Positions 1 to 9,057 of a DNA stretch of 32,893 nt are shown here, piece after piece. The notes beneath the pieces were generated by a model, which worked only from the letters and a program-made list of their open reading frames with translations, did not search any database and was not told the origin of the DNA. Position 1 is the stretch's first letter. The number at the start of each line of letters is the position of its first letter. This DNA comes from Candidatus Pelagibacter sp. (GTDB lineage Bacteria; Pseudomonadota; Alphaproteobacteria; Pelagibacterales; Pelagibacteraceae): assembly GCA_002704625.1 (NCBI GenBank), contig PAGZ01000007.1, forward strand, positions 1 to 32,893, given 5' to 3'. The position numbers and the translations under genes are program-made.

Positions 1-1
1 A

Positions 2-604
2 AAATATAATGTTGAAGGAACAGCAAAAATACTTGATCTTTGCAATAAGTATAAAATAAAAAGATTTATTTATGCTAGTAGTATTTATGCGATATCAGAA
101 GAGGGTGGGTTCTATCGGTTTGGCAAAAGAGCTGCTGAAGATTACATAATTCAGTACTGCAAGGAAAATAATTTAAAATATTCAATATTGAGATATGGTT
201 CTATATATGGTCCAGATAGCCCAAAATCTAATGGATTAAGAAAAATAATAGAAAAAGCTATCAGTAAAAAAAAAGTAGTTTATTACGGAAGTAACAAAAA
301 TAAGAGAAAATACATATATATAGATGATGCAACATCTTGCACAATTAAAGTACTTAGATCAAATTATAAAAATAAGATAGTAAATCTTACAGGGAAAAAA
401 AAAGTAAGTGTCTCACAGGTTCTAAGAATTACTGCCAAAATGCTTAAAATTAATAAAAAAATTAAATATTTAAATAAAAAAATTATTGGACATTATATTT
501 CTGAACCCAAAAGACTTAAAATAAGATATGGAAGTAATATGTATTTGAATAAATCAACTAATTTAAAGATAGGAATTAGAAAAACTATAAATTATCATAA
601 GTAG
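2..604 (+). CDS. NAD-dependent epimerase/dehydratase (SDR), N-terminus cut by window start
   Basis: This is the C-terminal part of an extended short-chain dehydrogenase acting on a nucleotide sugar. The frame is open from base 2, well upstream of the first ATG at 188, and the upstream residues are clearly family sequence: a VEGT-like helix, the IYASSIYA strand with the catalytic Ser/Thr, and a YRFGK that fits the YxxxK catalytic motif (Tyr codon at 113). An RYGSIYGP segment follows, which in this family is the post-catalytic strand (R-x-x-N/S-x-YGP). The NAD-binding GxxGxxG motif lies outside the window. Substrate cannot be told. It precedes a CMP-sugar cytidylyltransferase, so it may help make that sugar or a second activated sugar. 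Family call is firm, the reaction unknown. Confidence 0.85.
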   Translation, partial: KYNVEGTAKILDLCNKYKIKRFIYASSIYAISEEGGFYRFGKRAAEDYIIQYCKENNLKYSILRYGSIYGPDSPKSNGLRKIIEKAISKKKVVYYGSNKNKRKYIYIDDATSCTIKVLRSNYKNKIVNLTGKKKVSVSQVLRITAKMLKINKKIKYLNKKIIGHYISEPKRLKIRYGSNMYLNKSTNLKIGIRKTINYHK

Positions 605-653
605 TTTTATTAATTTATTTAAAAAATATAATTGTAAAAAAGTAATAAGTTTG

Positions 654-1394
654 ATGAAAAAAAAAATATTTGCTATAATGATTGGAAGAGCTGGAAGCAC
701 AGGTTTTCCTGGCAAGAACATATTGAAAATTAATGGTAAACATTTATTTGAATATCCTCTTATAGAAGTTTTAAAAGTAAAAAAAATCGCAAAACTATTT
801 ATATCATCTGATTGTCCTGTAATCTTGAAGAAATCAAAACGCTATAAAGTTGGTTATATAAAGAGGCCTAAATATCTTGCAAATAAAAAGGCTTTAGGTG
901 ATGATGTTTTTCAACACGCTTATTTTAATATTTTAAAAAAAGAAAAAATCACATCAGACCAGATAGAATCTATTGTTTTGTTATTTGCCAATGGTGCAAC
1001 AGTAAATAAAAATTTGATTAATAAAGGAATAGACATATTACTCAAAAATAAAAAGTTTGATTCAGCTGTATCTGTATCTAAATATAATATGTGGAGCCCA
1101 CTTAGGGCTAGAAAAATTAGTAAAGATGGTTCTCTAATTCCATTTGTGCCATTCGAGACTTTTGGAAATCCAAAGACTTTAAACTGTGATCGAGACTCTC
1201 AAGGAGATGTTTTGTTTGCTGATATGGGGGTTTCAGTAGTAAGACCTAAATGCCTTGAAGATATGAAAAATAATCTACTACCTCAGAAGTGGATGGGTAA
1301 AAAAATTGCACCAATTTATTCTGATGCTGGATTTGATATAGATTATGAATGGCAGTTGCCATTATTAAAATATTGGATAAAAAAATATATATGA
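654..1394 (+). CDS. CMP-sugar cytidylyltransferase (acylneuraminate cytidylyltransferase/NeuA family)
   Basis: It probably transfers CMP from CTP to an acidic nonulosonate- or Kdo-type sugar in the cytoplasm. The N-terminus reads GRAGSTGFPGKN, the family's CTP-binding signature (usually A/G-R-x-G-S-x-x-x-P-x-KN), with Arg12 and Lys21 in place. An FDIDYEWQ stretch near the C-terminus matches the conserved metal-binding D-x-D region. The length (246 residues) is normal for NeuA/PseF/PtmB proteins. I chose ATG 654; a TTG at 651 directly precedes it. The stop overlaps the next ATG (ATGA at 1391-1394), implying translational coupling to the radical SAM gene. No NeuB-type synthase is in the window; it may lie upstream. 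The exact sugar (legionaminic, pseudaminic, Kdo or another) cannot be decided. Confidence 0.85.
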   Translation: MKKKIFAIMIGRAGSTGFPGKNILKINGKHLFEYPLIEVLKVKKIAKLFISSDCPVILKKSKRYKVGYIKRPKYLANKKALGDDVFQHAYFNILKKEKITSDQIESIVLLFANGATVNKNLINKGIDILLKNKKFDSAVSVSKYNMWSPLRARKISKDGSLIPFVPFETFGNPKTLNCDRDSQGDVLFADMGVSVVRPKCLEDMKNNLLPQKWMGKKIAPIYSDAGFDIDYEWQLPLLKYWIKKYI

Positions 1395-2539
1395 AATTAA
1401 ATTTTTATAAAAAACATAATAGTTTTGTTAATTTTTCAGTAAAAGAAAAGGATAAAAAAGATAAAATTACAAAAAGAATTATCTCTTTAATACAAAATAG
1501 CGACTTAGAAAATTTTTCTTTAGAACATAAAAAAATATTAAGCAATGTAAAAAATGATTTATTAAATAAAAACAATGAGATAAGTAATGAAATTTTTGAT
1601 TTAAAAGATAATGTAATTGATGAACTATTAACTTTTGAAGAAAAAGATATTCTAAAATATTTAGTTCACCGATATAGGTATGAGATATTCCCAATTAAAA
1701 AAATTATAGATGATTATCCTCCATATTTACAAATAGAACCATCATCAATATGTAATTACAGATGTACCTTTTGTTTTATGACAGATAAATCACTTACAAA
1801 TAAAAAAAATGGTCATATGGGACAGATGAATTTGGAATTATTTAAAAAAATTATTGATGCAGCTGAGAATAGAGTTGAATTTATATCATTGGCTTCAAGA
1901 GGAGAGCCAATGGCATGTGAGGAAATTGGCGAAATGTTAGAATATACTGTCGGTAAGTTTTTGAACTTAAAAATTAATACAAATGCCTCACTATTAAATG
2001 AACAAAAGATTCATGCTATATTATCAGGTGGTGTAAAAACTTTAGTAATAAGTGCTGATGCCGCTGATGCTGAATCATACAAACGCTTACGAGTGAATGG
2101 AAATTTGAAAAAAGTTTTAAAAAATCTTGAATTATTTAACAATATAAAAGAAAAAAATTATTCCTCTTCTAAAATAATAACCCGTGTCTCAGGGGTAAAA
2201 GTATCTGATGAACAAAAATTTAATGATATGGAGAAGTTGTGGGGAGGTTTAGTAGACCAAGTGGCATTTGTAAATTATAATCCTTGGGAAAATTCTTATG
2301 AAAAAGAATCAAATAACATAATACAACCATGCTCAGATTTGTGGAGAAGAATGTTTATATGGTGGGATGGTAAGGTAAACCCTTGTGATGTAGACTATAA
2401 ATCTAAACTATCTGTATCTTTTTTTAATGACGATATAAAATCTTTATGGAATTCAAATGGTTATGAAAATCTTAGAGCAATTCATATCGATAAAAAAAGA
2501 AGTCATTTAAAACCTTGTAATGCATGTATAGTGGTCTAA
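1391..2539 (+). CDS. radical SAM/SPASM-domain enzyme, glycan-locus type
   Basis: This is a radical S-adenosylmethionine enzyme that binds a 4Fe-4S cluster through CNYRCTFC (Cys121, Cys125, Cys128 counting from ATG 1391). After the TIM-barrel region, the C-terminus has SPASM-like cysteines: PCSDLW, then NPCDVD, then PCNAC close to the end, expected to bind auxiliary cluster(s). About 110 residues precede the radical SAM core; that N-terminal part is charged, helical-looking and not recognised. An in-frame ATG at 1349 lies inside the upstream gene; ATG 1391 fits much better because it forms an ATGA overlap with the cytidylyltransferase stop. The C-terminus overlaps the next ORF by 16 bases. Its place between a CMP-sugar synthetase and an SDR suggests sugar modification, but the substrate is unknown. 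Confidence 0.85.
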   Translation: MKLNFYKKHNSFVNFSVKEKDKKDKITKRIISLIQNSDLENFSLEHKKILSNVKNDLLNKNNEISNEIFDLKDNVIDELLTFEEKDILKYLVHRYRYEIFPIKKIIDDYPPYLQIEPSSICNYRCTFCFMTDKSLTNKKNGHMGQMNLELFKKIIDAAENRVEFISLASRGEPMACEEIGEMLEYTVGKFLNLKINTNASLLNEQKIHAILSGGVKTLVISADAADAESYKRLRVNGNLKKVLKNLELFNNIKEKNYSSSKIITRVSGVKVSDEQKFNDMEKLWGGLVDQVAFVNYNPWENSYEKESNNIIQPCSDLWRRMFIWWDGKVNPCDVDYKSKLSVSFFNDDIKSLWNSNGYENLRAIHIDKKRSHLKPCNACIVV

Positions 2540-3228
2540 AAAAAAAAATTTTAATTTTAGGGGGAAGTTCAGAAGTTGGCAAAACTCTAATAGACTTAAT
2601 TGATGAAAAAAATTATAAGATTTATCTTCACTATAAAAGTAAAAAACCAAATACATCAAAAAAAAATGTTACATTGTTAAAAAAAGACTTCTCAAAGATA
2701 ACATTCAAAAATTGTGCTACATTTTTGAATCCCTTTAAGAATTTTGACATAATTGTAAACTTAATTGGATATCTAGATAATAAATCTTTCTTAAAAACGA
2801 ATTACAAGGATATTATTAAATCTTTAAACTCAAATTTTTTATCCCAATTACTTATTTATAAATATTCAATTAACCATATGAAAAAAAAAAAATATGGAAG
2901 AATCATTAACTGTTCAAGTATTGGTGTTAAATATGGTGGAGGAATAAATAACTTTAATTACTCATTGTCAAAACATTGTTCGGAATTTGTGCCTTCAGAA
3001 GTGAGGCAATTAGCAAAATATAATATACTTTTTAACAATATAAGGCTTGGTGTTGTAGACACAAAAATTCACTCAAAAATTTTAAAAAAAAATATGAAGG
3101 ATAGAGTAAAGAAAATTCCAATAAAAAGGTTAGCAAATAAAAAAGAAATTGCAGACTATATATTTTATTTAATAGACAAGAATACATTTATTAGTTCTGA
3201 AACTTTGAGTATTTCTGGCGGAGAATAA
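2524..3228 (+). CDS. short-chain dehydrogenase/reductase (SDR), classical type
   Basis: This is a 234-residue NAD(P)-dependent oxidoreductase. The cofactor loop is ILGGSSEVGK (residues 11-20), a variant of TGxxxGxG in which the last Gly is kept. NLIG (residues 79-82) stands where NNAG is usual. Catalytic Ser131/Ser132 and YSLSK (Tyr146, Lys150) are present, and the C-terminal SETLSISGGE matches the family's usual ending. It starts inside the last codons of the radical SAM gene, so the two are probably cotranslated. The PtmA/PtmB pair of Campylobacter flagellin glycosylation likewise places an SDR beside a CMP-nonulosonate synthetase, which makes a role in modifying the CMP-linked sugar or its precursor plausible. 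That role is inference; the SDR family call is firm. Confidence 0.85.
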   Translation: MYSGLKKKILILGGSSEVGKTLIDLIDEKNYKIYLHYKSKKPNTSKKNVTLLKKDFSKITFKNCATFLNPFKNFDIIVNLIGYLDNKSFLKTNYKDIIKSLNSNFLSQLLIYKYSINHMKKKKYGRIINCSSIGVKYGGGINNFNYSLSKHCSEFVPSEVRQLAKYNILFNNIRLGVVDTKIHSKILKKNMKDRVKKIPIKRLANKKEIADYIFYLIDKNTFISSETLSISGGE

Positions 3229-3300
3229 ATTGTCTATTTTTTTTTAATTTAGAGAAAAAATATGATTTCGAAAAAAATTATTTAAATATTTAAAATAAAA

Positions 3301-4176
3301 TTGATAAAAAAAAAATTAAAACAAATACCAGTTTCTATTGTAATCCCAACATTAGGATACGATCATTTACAAACATGTATTAATAAAATTAATGTTAGTA
3401 GTTTTTTGCCAAAGGAAGTTTTAATTATAGTTCCAAAAGACAACTTTAATAAAATAAAAACTTATTCAGCTAAATATAAAAATTTAAAAATTAGAGTACT
3501 ATTAAGTAAAAAAAAAAATCAAATTTATCAAAGAATACTTGGCTTTAAAAGAAGTAAAACAAAGTTTGTAATGCAACTTGATGATGATGTTCAGATAGAA
3601 AAAAATTGTTTATATAAATTATATCAGTTTGTAAAAAAAAAAAAAAATATCTGCGTAGCGCCGAGATATACTGACAGACCTAATGTATCAAAAATATACA
3701 GGAAGCCAACTACAATACTTATGAAAATTTACCATTGGCTTATAAATTCTGATGAAGGTTTTTCTCCAGGTAAAATATCCCAAAGTGGTTTTAATTATAG
3801 TGAGGAAAATAGAACCAAAGGTTTTAAAGAGCATGAATGGTTATCTGGTGGAATTATTATTCATTATAAAAAAAATCTTATTTTAAAAAATTATTACCCA
3901 TATAAATTTCATAGATCTTATTGTGAGGATGTCTTACACTCGTTAATCCTAAGAAAAAAGGGTATAAAATTACTGAAGTATTTTGAGGCATCAGCATCTA
4001 CTGAAATGTCAGGTAGCATAGTAATAAAATCTGAATTAATAAAAACTGTTAAGCATTTCTACTCAGAATTTTTAATCAGGCAATACATAGTTAGAAAATT
4101 TAAGTTTAGTAAAGTTAGACTAATAATATATTATTTAATTTTATTTCTAAGAATTTTGATCAAATTAATTAAATGA
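3301..4176 (+). CDS. GT2-family glycosyltransferase
   Basis: The N-terminus VSIVIPTLGY is the first strand of a GT-A fold. QLDDDVQ gives the metal-binding DxD (Asp94-96), and CEDV near residue 213 is a plausible catalytic acidic pair. The last 25 residues are very hydrophobic and basic (LIIYYLILFLRILIKLIK), suggesting membrane association. The start is TTG at 3301; an earlier ATG is cut off by stops, and no nearer ATG exists in frame. The coding sequence holds a poly(A) tract of about 15 bases around 3633-3647 encoding a Lys run, and here the frame is intact. The stop overlaps the next gene (ATGA). It resembles the GT2 at 31909-32814 in layout (DDD, then QSG, then E/T-W-LS, then ED). Donor and acceptor are unknown. 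Confidence 0.85.
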   Translation: MIKKKLKQIPVSIVIPTLGYDHLQTCINKINVSSFLPKEVLIIVPKDNFNKIKTYSAKYKNLKIRVLLSKKKNQIYQRILGFKRSKTKFVMQLDDDVQIEKNCLYKLYQFVKKKKNICVAPRYTDRPNVSKIYRKPTTILMKIYHWLINSDEGFSPGKISQSGFNYSEENRTKGFKEHEWLSGGIIIHYKKNLILKNYYPYKFHRSYCEDVLHSLILRKKGIKLLKYFEASASTEMSGSIVIKSELIKTVKHFYSEFLIRQYIVRKFKFSKVRLIIYYLILFLRILIKLIK

Positions 4177-6431
4177 AAGAATACACAATTATTATCGGTA
4201 AAAGAAGTAATTTAAGTAATAGATTAAATATTAAAATAAAAGGAAGTATTGTTTTTTCTTCAAATAGTTTTCTAAAAAGTGACTTCTTAGAAATCAAAAA
4301 TCAAAATAAAAAAGTAAATTTAATTATTAATAATTTTTATCCAGCATCAAAACTTAATAAAGATCTTGATTTCAACTTATTTTTAAAAAATAGTTTTTTG
4401 ACTTTAAAAAAAATTATATCTACATTTCCACCAAAAAAAATTAATAAACTAATATACACTTCAAGTTCCTCAGTTTATGGATTAACAAATATCGATTTAT
4501 CAAATGACAATTTTTCTAAAAAAGAAATTTATTCTCTTACGAAATTATTGTGTGAAAAAATTTTGATAGAATTTGCTAAAAAAAATAAAGTAAATTTTAC
4601 AATTGCTAGAGTATTTAATATATATGGAGGTAGTGATAAATTCTCAATTATAGAAAAAATCATTAAATCTTGTTTAAAGAAAAATATCTTAAATTTAAAT
4701 AATAATGGTGAATCTATTAGAGATTTTATACATGTGGATGAAGTTTGTGAAATATATAAGTTTTTGATTAAATCTAGATCAGAAAAAATATGCGATGTTG
4801 GAAACGGGTATGGATATAAAATAATAGACATAATATCCTCATTAAATAGTAAAAAAATTAGAATTCGGAATAGAAGAGTTAAAGAACAAGATTTATCAAT
4901 TGCAAATACAAACTTTATTATAAAAAAAAAAATTAATCTAATTCAATACATACACTCAAAAGTTGGAATAAAAACTAAATATAATATAAAAAAAATACAC
5001 CCTGATAAATATTTATCACTAATTAATAAAAAAATCACAGGTAGTGTTATTTATGGTGCAGGAAATGCAGGTAAACAAGTTTGTGATTTAATATTAAAAA
5101 ATAACTCTGATGGAGTATTTTGTTTTATTGATGATGATCAAAAAAAAATTGGAAAATCTTACAATGGAAAAATTATTTTATCTATTGAAGACCTTAAATT
5201 TTTATCTGCCAAACAAAAAGTTCCAAATATAATTCTAGCAATACCCTCACTCGATACTAAAAAATTAAAAAAATTATATAATTCTCTAAACAAAATATCT
5301 TCAAGTGTTAGCAATTTACCTCTAAAATCTGAGTTAAACTCAGATATTATAAGTCTTAACGATTTACAAAATTCAGAATTTATAAATATTTTTGAAAAAA
5401 GAAATTTAGCAATAGCCAAAAACTACAGTGAAAATTTTAAAAATAAAAAAATATTAATTACAGGAGCTGGTGGATCAATTGGTTCTGAATTGGTGTTACA
5501 ACTTTCTAAAATAGTTAAAAAAAAGATAATTTGTCTAGATTTTTCCGAATTTTTTCTATTCCACCTTAAAAATAATCAAGATTTAAATCAAACAAAATTA
5601 GATTTAGTTTTAGGTGACATAAATGATGGGCATTTAATTGAAGAAATTATAAAGAAGAATAAAGTTGATTTGGTTTTTCACGCTGCAGCTTATAAACACC
5701 TGAATTTGTTAGAGGAAAATCCTTTACAAGCTATAAAAAATAACATCTTAGGCACATATAATTTAATTAATTCTATTGAAACTGCTACATCAAAAAAAAT
5801 CAAATTTATCAATATTTCTACAGACAAAGCAGTCCGTGCAACAAGTATTTTGGGATTATCAAAAAGAATTTCAGAAATAATTTGTGAAAGTTATAAGTTG
5901 CACAAAAAAACAAAAATAATGATTTCAAATGTAAGATTTGGAAATGTTTTTGGCAGTAGAGGGTCAGTTATTAATTTATTTTTAGAAAAATTAAATAAAG
6001 GTGAAAATATAAATTTAACAAATAAAAATGTAAAAAGATTCTTTATGTCAATAAATGAGGCTTGCAATTTAGTGATCGCTGCAAGTCAATTAAATAAAAA
6101 CTTTAAAACACTTATACTAGACATGGGTAATCCAATTAAAATAGTAAGTTTATTAAATAAAATGATTAATTTAAAAAAGAGTTTGAATAAAAATTTTAAA
6201 ATAAAAATTAATGAGGTTGGATTGAACAAAGGTGAAAAAATGGTAGAAGAATTATCAATCAATAATCAAATAAAAGAAACTAATATAAGTAGAGTATTTG
6301 AGGTTAGTGATCCAAAGTATTCAAGAAAAGATATTGATAAATTACTGTTGAATATTAAAAAAATTGTAGACACTAATTCAGTTAATAAGATTATTCCTTT
6401 GCTTAAAAACTTTTTAAAAAATGAATTATAA
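4173..6431 (+). CDS. fusion: epimerase-like SDR + CapD/WbpM-type nucleotide-sugar 4,6-dehydratase
   Basis: Two enzymes are joined in 752 residues. Residues 1-260 are an extended SDR: TSSSSVYG, then YSLTK (Tyr120, Lys124), then RDFIHVDEV; its N-terminal glycine loop is degenerate (GKRSNLSN instead of GxxGxxG). Residues about 285-400 match the CoA-binding-like Rossmann domain that precedes the catalytic domain in WbpM/CapD (GAGNAGKQV, FIDDD). Residues about 425-752 are the dehydratase: GAGGSIGSE (431-439), HAAAYKH, STDKAV (Asp551, Lys552), LGLSK (Lys564). The usual WbpM-type transmembrane N-terminus is missing, so the protein should be soluble. The residue aligned with the catalytic Tyr of PseB/FlaA1 (Met in WbpM) is Leu560. 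UDP-GlcNAc or a related sugar is the likely substrate; chemistry is uncertain. Confidence 0.85.
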   Translation: MKEYTIIIGKRSNLSNRLNIKIKGSIVFSSNSFLKSDFLEIKNQNKKVNLIINNFYPASKLNKDLDFNLFLKNSFLTLKKIISTFPPKKINKLIYTSSSSVYGLTNIDLSNDNFSKKEIYSLTKLLCEKILIEFAKKNKVNFTIARVFNIYGGSDKFSIIEKIIKSCLKKNILNLNNNGESIRDFIHVDEVCEIYKFLIKSRSEKICDVGNGYGYKIIDIISSLNSKKIRIRNRRVKEQDLSIANTNFIIKKKINLIQYIHSKVGIKTKYNIKKIHPDKYLSLINKKITGSVIYGAGNAGKQVCDLILKNNSDGVFCFIDDDQKKIGKSYNGKIILSIEDLKFLSAKQKVPNIILAIPSLDTKKLKKLYNSLNKISSSVSNLPLKSELNSDIISLNDLQNSEFINIFEKRNLAIAKNYSENFKNKKILITGAGGSIGSELVLQLSKIVKKKIICLDFSEFFLFHLKNNQDLNQTKLDLVLGDINDGHLIEEIIKKNKVDLVFHAAAYKHLNLLEENPLQAIKNNILGTYNLINSIETATSKKIKFINISTDKAVRATSILGLSKRISEIICESYKLHKKTKIMISNVRFGNVFGSRGSVINLFLEKLNKGENINLTNKNVKRFFMSINEACNLVIAASQLNKNFKTLILDMGNPIKIVSLLNKMINLKKSLNKNFKIKINEVGLNKGEKMVEELSINNQIKETNISRVFEVSDPKYSRKDIDKLLLNIKKIVDTNSVNKIIPLLKNFLKNEL

Positions 6432-6596
6432 AGAAAAATTAATTATATAAATATTGATAAAGAGGAAGATTTTCTGAAAAAATACTGCATATTAAAACAG
6501 TAAGATTTATACTAAAGTTCAAAAGTTTTAAAAAAATAGAAATAACTTAAATTTTAAAAAAGTTTCGACAATATTAGTAGCTATAATAAAATTAAA

Positions 6597-7841
6597 TTAA
6601 ATCTCTTTTAAAATTTTTAATATATGTGGGTAGCAGTTTTTATTTAATAAATTTTTATTTATAAAACTTTTTGCAGCTCTTTTTTTTGATAAATATCTTT
6701 CTCTATTTAAGAAATCTTTTAATATTGATCTAGAAACATTTAAATATGAATATTTTAAATTATTTAATTTAATTATATATCCCCTTTTTTTATTGACTAA
6801 CAGTTTATTCTCTTTGATATCTGAACAAATAACTGGAACTCCGCAACTTAAAGATTCCATAATTGAAAATGACATTCCTTCTTGACTACTTAAATTAATA
6901 AAAAAATTAATTTTTTTTTCTTGTATAAAATCTGTTAGATTATTAACTCTTTTAATTAATTTAAAATTAAAGAAACTTTTGCAATCAATCAATTTATTTT
7001 TAACATTGTTGTACTCTTCTCCATTACCAATAATATAATAATTTACTTTAAAATTTGTATTCTTTGAAAAAAATTTTACAAAATTTATCATTTCAAAGTT
7101 ATTTTTTATTTTTATTAAATTATTGCAACTAAGAAAATTGATTTCGTTAACTTTAGCTTTAGAAATATTTTTCGTATTTTTATAAACACCCAATGCAGCA
7201 ATTTTTATTTTATTTTTGTTTATAAGTTTTTTTTTTAATACTTTTGATTTTTGTATATTTGACAAAAGTAATAATTTATTCAATGAGTAGAATTTATAAT
7301 CAATAAAAGGAACGTATTCATCTCCCTTTATGTGACCATTTAAATCACTTCCTAATATCCTTGATATTGTTTTAATATTAAATTCTTTTTTTAATCTTTC
7401 AAAAGTCAGTAATAAATAATTTGACCAAAATGAATAAAATATAATATTATTTTTGCTCAAATCGATAGTTTTACTTATCCAATTGTGTGCAATTTGTGAT
7501 CTAGTCAGTTCGATTGATACCATTTTGAATTTTGTAAAAAAATTTTTTTTAAAGAAAATCTTAGTTACTTCTTTGTAATAAATTTTAGAAAATAGAGTAA
7601 ATGAAATATAGTTTATTATAAAATTAAAAATATTAAAATTATTTGATAATTCGAAATTAACTTTAAGTTTATTTACACCTATTTTTTTTTTAATATTTTT
7701 TTTAAATTTTTTTTGTGGGATTATTACAACATTTTTAAAGTCTGATATTAATTTGTTTAACTCATATTTTATAAATGTGTCTTCAGAATTGCCAGAGGGA
7801 AAACCATAAGTAAAAAGAAATATTTTTTTGTTTATTTTCAT
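6597..7841 (-). CDS. GT4-family glycosyltransferase (GT-B fold)
   Basis: The N-terminus KIFLFTYGFPSG and the C-terminal donor-binding motif EGMSFSIME (an EX7E motif) followed by SLSCGVPVICSD are typical of GT4 retaining glycosyltransferases, which add a sugar from an NDP donor on the inner face of the membrane. A longer in-frame version begins at 7865 with a short hydrophobic extension; I prefer ATG 7841 because it places the first beta strand at the usual position. The gene is alone on the minus strand between two plus-strand groups. It converges on the fusion dehydratase gene, leaving about 165 untranslated bases at 6432-6596, and diverges from the next glycosyltransferase. Sugar specificity cannot be read from the sequence. 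Confidence 0.85.
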   Translation of the reverse strand: MKINKKIFLFTYGFPSGNSEDTFIKYELNKLISDFKNVVIIPQKKFKKNIKKKIGVNKLKVNFELSNNFNIFNFIINYISFTLFSKIYYKEVTKIFFKKNFFTKFKMVSIELTRSQIAHNWISKTIDLSKNNIIFYSFWSNYLLLTFERLKKEFNIKTISRILGSDLNGHIKGDEYVPFIDYKFYSLNKLLLLSNIQKSKVLKKKLINKNKIKIAALGVYKNTKNISKAKVNEINFLSCNNLIKIKNNFEMINFVKFFSKNTNFKVNYYIIGNGEEYNNVKNKLIDCKSFFNFKLIKRVNNLTDFIQEKKINFFINLSSQEGMSFSIMESLSCGVPVICSDIKENKLLVNKKRGYIIKLNNLKYSYLNVSRSILKDFLNRERYLSKKRAAKSFINKNLLNKNCYPHILKILKEI

Positions 7842-7909
7842 AATTAAGATATAGGTATAAAACATAACTATATTAAATTTAATTATAAAATTGATCTTAA
7901 ATCCTTATT

Positions 7910-9052
7910 ATGACGAAAAAAAAGTTATTTTTAATACATAATCATAAAAATTTTTCTGGTGCTGCGCGAAGTATTGGTGAAACCATTATAAGTTTAAGAG
8001 GTGAAATTGAATTTATAATTATATGTCCTAAGGGTTCATCTTCAAAGTTTTTTAAATCATTAAATGTTAAAGTATTTGAAACTAAATATATTCCTAGATT
8101 TAATCATTTTGAGATAGGATATTATAGAGGTTTGAGGTGGCTCATGTTGCTAAGAGAATTATATGCTTTTTTTCATTTTATTATTTTTTTTATTAAATTA
8201 AAAAAAAAGTACAAAAATATAAAAAGATTTCATTTAAATGAATTAGAATTAATTATCATCTCGCCATTAATAAAATACTTTTTTAATTCAACGATTACAT
8301 CGCATTTAAGAAGTCCACTAGAGAATAGTAGAGGAAAAATTAGATTTAAATTTTTAAAATATTTATGCAAAATTCACCTGAAAAAAATTATTTCAATTGA
8401 TTATGATTGTTATAAAACCTCACCTTTAAAAAAAATCACAACTATTATTTATAATGGTATTAATTCAAAAAATATTGTTATTAAAAAAAAAAATAACAAA
8501 ATATTGACATTTGGTTACATTGGAAATTTTATAAAGAGAAAGGGAATATATGAAACTTTAAAAGTTTTCAAAAAAATAAATACAAAATACAATGTAAAGT
8601 TAATTTGTGTTGGTCAAACACAAAAAACAAACTTTATTTTAAATTTATTAGGTTATGAATTAAATTTCAAAACTTATTTAAAAAAAAATTTTTTTCATAA
8701 TGAAAAAAACATAAAGATATTACCAATGACTTTTAATCTTAAAAATTTTTATTCAAATATAGATATAATTTTATTTCCAGGCTACATGAATGCTGTGGGA
8801 AGACCCGTGATAGAAGCATCATGCTTAAAAAAACCGTCAATTATTGCCTTGAATAAATTTAATAATGATACTGCAATGAAAAATAATTGTTTAATTTTTA
8901 AACCTGGAGATTTAAAAGCTTATGAAAAAAAAATTTTATATTTTATTAATAATAAGGATATAATTAAATCTATGGGTATTTCAGCATATAAGAACGCTAA
9001 AAATAAATTTGATATAACTAAAAATAGCAAAAAATTTTTTGATTTAGTTTAA
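7910..9052 (+). CDS. GT4-family glycosyltransferase
   Basis: This 380-residue GT-B protein has an N-terminal LFLIHNHKNFSGAARS segment (the early Gly-rich acceptor loop) and a C-terminal donor domain beginning TFGYIGNFIKRKGI. The motif GRPVIEAS corresponds to the EX7E region, with the second Glu kept and the first replaced. A hydrophobic segment at about residues 82-97 (FFHFIIFFIKL) may make it a peripheral membrane protein. It begins a plus-strand group and ends six bases before the ATG of the next gene, so it is probably cotranscribed with the dehydrogenase/aminotransferase pair. The short divergent gap before it (7842-7909) must hold promoters for both directions, but no convincing boxes stand out in such AT-rich DNA. 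Confidence 0.8.
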   Translation: MTKKKLFLIHNHKNFSGAARSIGETIISLRGEIEFIIICPKGSSSKFFKSLNVKVFETKYIPRFNHFEIGYYRGLRWLMLLRELYAFFHFIIFFIKLKKKYKNIKRFHLNELELIIISPLIKYFFNSTITSHLRSPLENSRGKIRFKFLKYLCKIHLKKIISIDYDCYKTSPLKKITTIIYNGINSKNIVIKKKNNKILTFGYIGNFIKRKGIYETLKVFKKINTKYNVKLICVGQTQKTNFILNLLGYELNFKTYLKKNFFHNEKNIKILPMTFNLKNFYSNIDIILFPGYMNAVGRPVIEASCLKKPSIIALNKFNNDTAMKNNCLIFKPGDLKAYEKKILYFINNKDIIKSMGISAYKNAKNKFDITKNSKKFFDLV

Positions 9053-9057
9053 AATTA

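Noticed and set aside
1349..1390. Longer start (ATG 1349) for the radical SAM gene
   Set aside because: It would lie inside the coding end of the cytidylyltransferase; ATG 1391 gives the ATGA junction common in this region.
4529..5419. Minus-strand open frames inside the fusion dehydratase gene
   Set aside because: They are shadows of a well-supported plus-strand gene and have no recognisable protein features.
6432..6596. Possible terminator between convergent genes (TACTG at 6483-6487 pairing with CAGTA at 6498-6502)
   Set aside because: The stem is only 5 bp with a 10-base loop and no T-run follows directly; not enough to call.
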